NCBI RefSeq assembly: GCF_014269285.1
Contig: NZ_JACOAF010000018.1
Span: 1 to 64,000, forward strand
Reading direction: 5' to 3'
From: Rufibacter sediminis
GTDB taxonomy: Bacteria > Bacteroidota > Bacteroidia > Cytophagales > Hymenobacteraceae
Length of the DNA: 64,000 nt
The number at the start of each line of letters is the position of its first letter. Position 1 is the first letter of the stretch. Positions 58,820-64,000 of this stretch are shown one piece after another. The position numbers and the translations under genes are program-made. The notes beneath the pieces are model-generated. The model worked only from the letters and a program-made list of their open reading frames with translations, did not search any database and was not told the DNA's origin.

Positions 58820-61222
58820 ATGCTCCAGACCGCACATCTAGAGACCGACGTCCACACCTGCTACCATTGCGGCGATGAATGCGCCAGCAGGCCCATTTCC
58901 TTTGATGAGAAGGAGTTTTGCTGCGAAGGCTGCAAAGTAGTGTATGAATTATTGGCGGAGAACGATCTCTGCACCTATTATACCCTAGACAACCGCCCCG
59001 GCATCTCGGTGAAAGACCCCATCGCCTCGGCGCGGTTCGCGTACCTGAACGATGCCAAGGTGCAGCAGCAACTCCTGGATTTTCAGAACGACAAAGTCAG
59101 CAAAATCACGTTCCATATTCCGCAGATGCACTGCAGTTCGTGCATCTGGCTCCTGGAGAACCTCAATCGGCTTAACCCCGGCGTGACCGATGTGCACGTG
59201 AATTTCCTGCGCAAAGAAGCCGCCGTGACCTATGAGCACGCCGTGACCACGCTGGCGCAGGTGGTGGAGCTGATGGCCCACATCGGCTACGAGCCCCAGA
59301 TTACCTTAGCGGATATGGAAGCGCCCGCTCCCAGGAAAGACCGGTCCATTTACTACAAGCTGGGGCTGGCCGCGTTCTGTTTCGGGAACGTGATGCTGCT
59401 GAGTTTCCCTGAGTACTTCGGCGGTTTGCAGCACCAGTTCGGGCGGTTCTTCGGCTGGCTGAATGTCTTGCTGGCCTTGCCCGTTTTTCTGTACAGTGCG
59501 CGCGGTTTCTTCACCAGCGCCTGGCAGGGATTGCAGCAGCGCATGATCAACCTGGACCTGCCCATCGCTATCGGGTTGCTGTCTTTGTTCAGCGTGAGCA
59601 TCTATGACATCGCCACCGGGCGCGGACCGGGTTTCCTGGACTCGTTCACCGGTCTGGTGTTCTTCATGCTGATTGGCAAGTACGTGCAGCGCCGCACCTA
59701 TGACTCCCTGGCCTTTGACCGGGAGTACACGTCGTATTTCCCCATTTCGGTGTCGGTTCTGAAAAACGGGCAGGAAACGCCCACCTCGGTGAAGGAGTTG
59801 CAGAAAGGCCAGCGCATTCTGGTGCGCAATCAGGAGCTCATCCCCGCCGATTCTATTCTGCTGCGCGGCACCGCCAACATTGACTACAGCTTCGTGACCG
59901 GCGAATCGGTGCCGGTGGCGCGGGTGGCCGGGGAGGTGATCTACGCGGGCGGACGGCAGCTGGGCGAAGGCATTGAGCTGGAGGTGGTGAAAGAAGTTTC
60001 GCAAGGCTATCTGACCCAGCTCTGGAACCACGTGAACTTCAAGAAAGAGGAAAAGCAGACGGTAGAAAACTACGCCAACGCCGTGGGCAAATACTTCCTG
60101 AGCGTGACGCTGCTCATCGCTGCCGGGGCGCTCTGGTACTGGATTCCGCGCGATTCTGACATGGCCGTGAAAGCCTTCACCTCAGTGCTGGTGATTGCCT
60201 GCCCGTGTGCTTTGTCGCTGGCCACGCCGTTCACCCTAGGTGCTACGTTAAGAATCTTCGGGAAACAGAAATTCTTCCTGAAAAACAGCGGCGTGGTAGA
60301 AGCCATGGCCAAGGCCGATATGGTAGTGTTTGACAAAACCGGCACCTTAACGGAGCCCAGCTCGGCGGAAATCTCGTTTGTGGGACATGCCCTGTCCTCT
60401 AGTGAGGAGCAGTTGGTACGCTCGGTCCTGAAACACTCCACGCACCCCTTGAGCCAACGGCTGTACGCGCACTTGCAAGGCAAGCCGCAACCCGTGCTCA
60501 ACTTCCTGGAGAAACCCGGGGCCGGTCTGGAGGGCATTGTGGGCGATGCGTTCGTGAAAGTGGGCTCTGCCGTGTGGGTGTCTGCCGAGGTGGAGGAAAC
60601 TTCCTCTACCAAACAGACCCGCGTGTTTATCTCCCTTGACGGACAGGTGCGCGGCTACTACATCTTCCAGAACGTGTACCGCCAGGGCTTGCAGGAGCTG
60701 TTGCAGGAGCTGGCCAAAACCAAGAAGCTGGCCGTGCTCTCCGGCGACAATGACAGCGAGGCCCCGCGCCTGCGCGAACTCTTCGGGCCCGAGGCCGAGC
60801 TGCGGTTCAACCAGTCGCCCATGCAGAAACTGGAGTACATCACCTCGCTCAAAGAGCAGGGCCGTTCCCCCATCATGGTGGGCGATGGCCTGAACGATGC
60901 CGGTGCCCTGCGCCAGAGCGACGTGGGCCTGGCCCTCACCGACAACGTGACCGGTTTCTCCCCGTCCTGCGACGGGATTCTGGATGCCAAAAACCTGTCC
61001 CAGCTGGCCCGCTACATCCGGTTCTCCCAAACCAGCCTCCGGTTGATTCTGGCCGCGTTCGGGGTGTCCTTCATCTACAACATCATCGGGCTGACTATGG
61101 CGGTGATGGGCGAGTTTACCCCCATCGTCTCCGCCATCCTGATGCCGGTGAGTACCCTGAGTGTCATCTCCTTTGCGGTACTTTCCGTGAAACTGGCCGC
61201 AAAACGCGCCGGACTCAGGTAG
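58820..61222 (+). CDS. ccoI: copper-translocating P-type ATPase, CcoI/FixI type
   Basis: 800 residues. N-terminal Cys-rich segment (CYHCGDEC, FCCEGCKVV) as in CcoI proteins, then an HMA domain with MHCSSC (103-108). Eight membrane helices; CPC in helix six (C461-P-C463), DKTGT at 505-509, TGES and GDGLNDA. It exports Cu+ to the periplasm for assembly of cbb3 cytochrome oxidase, which fits the oxygen-type operator in front. In Bacteroidota the gene is usually followed by ccoS and ccoNOP; here it is followed by a terminator and a long gene-free gap, so the oxidase genes must be elsewhere. Confidence 0.93.
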   Translation: MLQTAHLETDVHTCYHCGDECASRPISFDEKEFCCEGCKVVYELLAENDLCTYYTLDNRPGISVKDPIASARFAYLNDAKVQQQLLDFQNDKVSKITFHIPQMHCSSCIWLLENLNRLNPGVTDVHVNFLRKEAAVTYEHAVTTLAQVVELMAHIGYEPQITLADMEAPAPRKDRSIYYKLGLAAFCFGNVMLLSFPEYFGGLQHQFGRFFGWLNVLLALPVFLYSARGFFTSAWQGLQQRMINLDLPIAIGLLSLFSVSIYDIATGRGPGFLDSFTGLVFFMLIGKYVQRRTYDSLAFDREYTSYFPISVSVLKNGQETPTSVKELQKGQRILVRNQELIPADSILLRGTANIDYSFVTGESVPVARVAGEVIYAGGRQLGEGIELEVVKEVSQGYLTQLWNHVNFKKEEKQTVENYANAVGKYFLSVTLLIAAGALWYWIPRDSDMAVKAFTSVLVIACPCALSLATPFTLGATLRIFGKQKFFLKNSGVVEAMAKADMVVFDKTGTLTEPSSAEISFVGHALSSSEEQLVRSVLKHSTHPLSQRLYAHLQGKPQPVLNFLEKPGAGLEGIVGDAFVKVGSAVWVSAEVEETSSTKQTRVFISLDGQVRGYYIFQNVYRQGLQELLQELAKTKKLAVLSGDNDSEAPRLRELFGPEAELRFNQSPMQKLEYITSLKEQGRSPIMVGDGLNDAGALRQSDVGLALTDNVTGFSPSCDGILDAKNLSQLARYIRFSQTSLRLILAAFGVSFIYNIIGLTMAVMGEFTPIVSAILMPVSTLSVISFAVLSVKLAAKRAGLR

Positions 61223-61242
61223 GTGGGCATTGTTGTTGTGTT

Positions 61243-61283
61243 AAGCCGTGGATTTTCTTCACAAGAAGGAAATCCACGGCTTT
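61243..61283. terminator. terminator of the P-type ATPase gene
   Basis: AAGCCGTGGATTT-TCTTC pairs with GAAGG-AAATCCACGGCTT, followed by TTAGTTTTAA. Confidence 0.75.
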
Positions 61284-61328
61284 TAGTTTTAAGGACTAAT
61301 CCAATGTGAGGTTGAAAACTTAAACTAT

Positions 61329-62119
61329 GGGCCATGTGAACCCACCCCTACCCCTCCGAGGAGGGGAGTAAACCGTCCGCAGGACAATGAAGGCATTGCA
61401 ACGACTCCAAGACCCTACACAGGAACATGCGTAGCCCAGTACCGAGGCAGCGCACGCATGAACGTCACCAGCAGCTGAGGCCTGCGCGGGCTATGAAACA
61501 GAAGGCATTCACCAGGTGTCATAAGTAGTGAAGAAAAGACTGTCTGAGCGTCAGCGAGTTTTTTTTCTTCATGATTCTTTTGGTTACTTTTCTCATCCAG
61601 GAGAAAAGTGACAAACGCGGGCAGACCGCGACTTCAACCACGAGGCTTGGTAGGACAGAAGTAGAGAACAAAAGCGGATAGATAACTGGAGAGGCAGTAG
61701 AAGTCGTTGGTGAGAACACCAACAACGGCGAGAGGCATAGCCATTACTGCATATTTTGAGCCTCACGGCTCACTGATTTGCAAACTTCAGCTCATGTTAT
61801 GTCCAAGTTAGAAACTTGAACCAGCTATATTTTAAAATGCAACGGCCCAGTCTTCACAAGTAGAATCTCTGCTTAAGGGAAGTTGATTTGGTTGTTGGTG
61901 AGAACACCAACAACGGCGGGCGGAGTAGCAATTCGATAAGAAATAAAGGCACGAACTTAGCTTCCCGGTATAGAGAAAATGGCAACTAACTAATCCTGTA
62001 GCAAGCCCGTACTAACAGCAAATTGGCTGAAAGGTTTAGCATAAGGCAAATAACATCATCCGACGCGATGAAAAAAATGCCTTCTTTTTAAAACGCCTCC
62101 CCTTTAAAATGACGCAAAT
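61329..62119. other. gene-free, repeat-bearing gap
   Basis: CCCCTCCGAGGAGGGG (61351-61366) belongs to the hairpin family also found at 34834 and 42134. GTTGGTG-AGAA-CACCAAC hairpins followed by AACGGCG occur twice (61716-61740 and 61894-61918), about 180 bases apart. 61540-61610 carries a TTTTGGTTACTTTTCTC / GAGAAAAGTGAC inverted segment. A minus-strand ORF at 61519-61725 is low-complexity and judged spurious. The 3' end (62070-62119) is a plausible leader for the next gene. Confidence 0.6.
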
Positions 62120-62599
62120 ATGAATAGCAGGCGCTATTTGGTGTATAACCTGATTCTCGTGGTAGCGCTGCTCACCGGTTGCCAGAACTTCCCCAAAGAT
62201 CCGGAGAAAACGCTGGAGCAGGTCACCAACGGAACCCTGAAGGTAGGGTATTCTGAAAACCCGCCGTGGGTGGTGAAAGGCCCGGCCGGACCTACCGGCA
62301 TTGAGCCCGATCTGGTGAAAGCTTTCGCCAATGGCCTCAACGCCAAAATAGAATGGCAGAACGACTCCGAGCAGAACCTAATGGAAGAGCTGGAGAAACA
62401 CAACCTGCACCTGGTCATTGCGGGTGTCACGGATGACACACCCTGGAAAAGCAAGATCTCCTTCACCCGGCCCTATGTGGAACTCCAGAAAAAGAAACAT
62501 GTCTTCTGCGTGATCATGGGCGAGAATGCCTTCATCACCAAGCTGGAATCCTTTTTGCGCCAGCAGCAAACCACCCTTGAAACCCGTGTGCAGCCATGA
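62120..62599 (+). CDS. one-lobe periplasmic solute-binding-like lipoprotein
   Basis: 159 residues, lipobox LTGC (Cys21). Residues ~38-125 match the first lobe of family 3 solute-binding proteins: GTLKVGYSENPPWV, GIEPDLVKAFANGLNAKIEW, HNLHLVIAGVTDDTPWKSKI, FTRPYVE. It then goes straight to KHVFCVIMGENAFITKLESFL, which corresponds to the strand and helix that normally return from lobe two at the C-terminus. The ~90-residue second lobe is absent, with no frameshift visible. Its stop overlaps the start of the CDF transporter gene by four bases (ATGA), implying a shared role, perhaps metal or amino-acid sensing. Confidence 0.78.
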   Translation: MNSRRYLVYNLILVVALLTGCQNFPKDPEKTLEQVTNGTLKVGYSENPPWVVKGPAGPTGIEPDLVKAFANGLNAKIEWQNDSEQNLMEELEKHNLHLVIAGVTDDTPWKSKISFTRPYVELQKKKHVFCVIMGENAFITKLESFLRQQQTTLETRVQP

Positions 62600-63567
62600 A
62601 ACCGATGAGCAGATTTGAGTACCCAGAGGAGCTGCAGCCGGTCTTTAAGAAAGCGAAGAAACTGGAGTGGATCACCGTTGCTTACCTGATCTCTACCGCG
62701 CTGGTGGTGTTCTTCACCATGGGCAATTCGCAGGCCATGAAGACCGCCTATTTTGAGGACCTGCTCAGCTTAACCCCATCGGTTTCGTTCCTGATCGCCT
62801 CGCGCATCTTCCATAAAAAGCCCAACAAAGATTTTCCGTACGGCTACCACCGGGTGGTGGGCATTGCGTACCTGTGCAGCGCCCTGGCCTTGTTCGCCGT
62901 AGGTGCTTTTCTCATCTTTGATTCGGCTTCCACGTTGATCAAACAGGAGCACCCCACCATTGGCATCAAAGTCATCTTCGGGCATGAAATCTGGTTGGGC
63001 TACCTCATGATTGGGGCGATGCTCTACAGCACCATCCCTGCCATGATCCTGGGGCACCTCAAGCTGCCTTTGGCCAAGAAACTGCACGAGAAAAACCTCT
63101 ACACCGATGCCGACATGAACAAAGCCGACTGGATGACGGGCGCCGCCGCCATACCCGGCATCATCGGGATTGGGATGGGCTGGTGGTGGGCCGACTCTGT
63201 GGCTGCGATCATCATTTCCCTGGACATCATCAAAGACGGGTACAAGAACCTGAAGCAAGCGGTATTTGACCTGATGAACCAAATCCCCAAAACCGTAGAC
63301 GACCAGGAAACTGATCCTCTGCTGCTGGAGATAGAACACAAACTGAAACACCAACCCTGGGTGAAGGAACACACCTTTCGGTTACGCGAGGAAGGCCACA
63401 TTTACATGGGCGAGGCCCTGGTAGTGCCTCATGACGAGGTGAACCTGACGCAAAGGCTGGAAAAGCTGGGCAAGGAGATCTCAGAGCTGGATTGGCGTAT
63501 TCAGGAGTTCCTGCTGATGCCGGTGCAGAAATTACCGAACGATGGGGAGGACGGACGACCTGCTTAA
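62596..63567 (+). CDS. cation diffusion facilitator (CDF) transporter
   Basis: 323 residues with six helices and a cytoplasmic C-terminal domain. FFTMGNSQAMKTAYFEDLLSL holds the helix-two metal site, here with E-D, and TDADMNKADWMTG (~171) the helix-five site with the expected D-x3-D-like spacing; KDFPYGYHRVVGI is a conserved loop. The tail has HTFRLREEGHIYMGEALVV, the usual alpha-beta-beta metal-sensing fold. Exports Zn2+, Fe2+ or Mn2+ using the proton gradient; the D/E rather than H at the sites disfavours a pure zinc preference. Translationally coupled to the solute-binding-like lipoprotein. Confidence 0.9.
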   Translation: MKPMSRFEYPEELQPVFKKAKKLEWITVAYLISTALVVFFTMGNSQAMKTAYFEDLLSLTPSVSFLIASRIFHKKPNKDFPYGYHRVVGIAYLCSALALFAVGAFLIFDSASTLIKQEHPTIGIKVIFGHEIWLGYLMIGAMLYSTIPAMILGHLKLPLAKKLHEKNLYTDADMNKADWMTGAAAIPGIIGIGMGWWWADSVAAIIISLDIIKDGYKNLKQAVFDLMNQIPKTVDDQETDPLLLEIEHKLKHQPWVKEHTFRLREEGHIYMGEALVVPHDEVNLTQRLEKLGKEISELDWRIQEFLLMPVQKLPNDGEDGRPA

Positions 63568-63611
63568 CAAGGTTTTATTTAGCGTCTAAACCTCCGGGGA
63601 AAAGAGGCACA

Positions 63612-63645
63612 AAAAAGCCTTCCTGCAGGCAGGAAGGCTTTTTTG
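63612..63645. terminator. bidirectional terminator
   Basis: AAAAAAGCCTTCCTG (63612-63626), CAGG loop, exact complement ending in T6 (63631-63645); serves both convergent genes. Confidence 0.9.
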
Positions 63646-63666
63646 TTAGAGAATGAGAGGAGGTGA

Positions 63667-63972
63667 TTAGTCAATCTTCTCATCTACTTTCTGAACACCT
63701 TTCTTAGTGGTGTTTTTCACTGCTTTACCGGCTTTCTTGGCCCCTTTGGCGGTTGCTTTGGCACCACTCACGGCCAGGTTCTTGGTACCTTTCCCAACAG
63801 ACTTGGCTCCGTGTCCTACTTGTCTGGTTCCGGTTTTAGCCCGTTCCTTGTTGGTAGTGGTCTGGGTGGTGTCTTGTACCGTGTCCTGAACAGGCAAGAT
63901 GGAAGCTTCAGCGGTATTTATCTGCAGTCCGGCAGCCACAAACAGGGCCGCTAAGAATGTTATCTTTTTCAT
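63667..63972 (-). CDS. secreted Lys/Ala/Gly-rich small protein
   Basis: 101 residues. Signal peptide (ITFLAALFVAAGLQINTAEA), a Thr-rich stretch (VQDTVQDTTQTTTNK), then ~55 residues made of KAG-rich near-repeats: GAKSVGKGTKNLAVSGAKA, TAKGAKKAGKAVKNTTKKG. Histone-H1-like composition but exported. Resembles short LEA-like or adhesive peptides of Bacteroidota; no function is known. The last gene in the window, with its promoter near 63973-64000. Confidence 0.7.
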   Translation of the reverse strand: MKKITFLAALFVAAGLQINTAEASILPVQDTVQDTTQTTTNKERAKTGTRQVGHGAKSVGKGTKNLAVSGAKATAKGAKKAGKAVKNTTKKGVQKVDEKID

Positions 63973-64000
63973 AGTCGTGTAAGTTAGATTTTAACTCTGT

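Noticed and set aside
61519-61725. 68-codon minus-strand ORF
   Set aside because: Low-complexity reading of a repeat-rich segment with an inverted repeat; no homologue recognised.
62120-62599. Frameshifted full-length solute-binding gene
   Set aside because: The C-terminal GENAF...LESFL segment is in frame and the stop is coupled to the next start codon; no remnants of lobe two are present in other frames.
1-64000. tRNA, rRNA, riboswitch and insertion-sequence search by eye
   Set aside because: No T-loop/acceptor patterns, rRNA motifs, known riboswitch cores or transposase ORFs were seen. A short or degenerate element could still be missed without a covariance-model scan.

Overview
The window looks like a chromosomal segment of a Bacteroidota bacterium, order Cytophagales, most likely family Hymenobacteraceae (Rufibacter, Pontibacter or Hymenobacter relatives). 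The support is a SusC-like and a second TonB-linked receptor, DUF2723 membrane protein, GHL10 lipoprotein, DUF6157 protein, RprX/RprY-type two-component proteins, Bacteroidota-type -7 boxes (TAnnTTTG) and few Shine-Dalgarno sequences. Background GC is about 50-55%. Three stretches depart from it: the first ~350 bases (far more GC-rich), the STAND gene at 30.8-33.1 kb (strongly AT-rich) and 55.0-57.2 kb (moderately AT-rich).

Layout. 0-13.4 kb is a surface-polysaccharide locus. A 5'-cut membrane glycosyltransferase on + is followed by a minus-strand block: a Wzm/Wzt ABC exporter, six GT2 glycosyltransferases (one fused to a methyltransferase), a polysaccharide deacetylase and an acyltransferase. 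13.4-16.1 kb is sparse, with a lone response regulator and a DUF2628-like membrane protein. 16.4-20.1 kb has an AsmA-like protein and a class A beta-lactamase-fold/amidase pair. 20.6-30.7 kb has secreted or housekeeping genes: M3 peptidase, DUF6157, UbiB-like kinase with a TetR regulator, glutaminyl cyclase, GHL10 lipoprotein, serine hydrolase. 30.8-33.1 kb is a single AT-rich gene fusing an Mrr-like nuclease domain to a STAND NTPase, a probable anti-phage protein. 33.4-41.9 kb has a DEAD helicase, a DUF559 nuclease inside repeats, a TonB receptor, an FAD/Rieske oxidoreductase, an SDR and a DsbA-like protein. 42.3-50.8 kb has the DUF2723 protein, a histidine kinase and response regulator separated by other genes, a lipase-like lipoprotein and a DNA-alkylation-repair protein. 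51-64 kb has an orphan SusC-like protein, a LEA-like protein, an AraC/hydrolase cassette, small membrane and cupin genes, a CcoI-type copper ATPase, a one-lobe solute-binding lipoprotein coupled to a CDF transporter, and a Lys/Ala-rich secreted protein.

The most striking structure outside genes is a ~40-bp imperfect palindrome (consensus roughly GCGTTTtaGGgCtGTTTT-n-AAAACaGcCCtAAAACGC). It recurs more than twenty times between genes and appears to have been absorbed into at least six coding sequences at linkers, a signal-peptide junction or a C-terminal tail. Other hairpin families (CCCCTCC/GGAGGGG, CGAGTCT/AGACTCG, GTTGGTG/CACCAAC) sit in the gene-free stretches. No rRNA, tRNA, CRISPR array, insertion sequence or prophage was recognised. 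All assignments come from reading motifs; no database search was possible.
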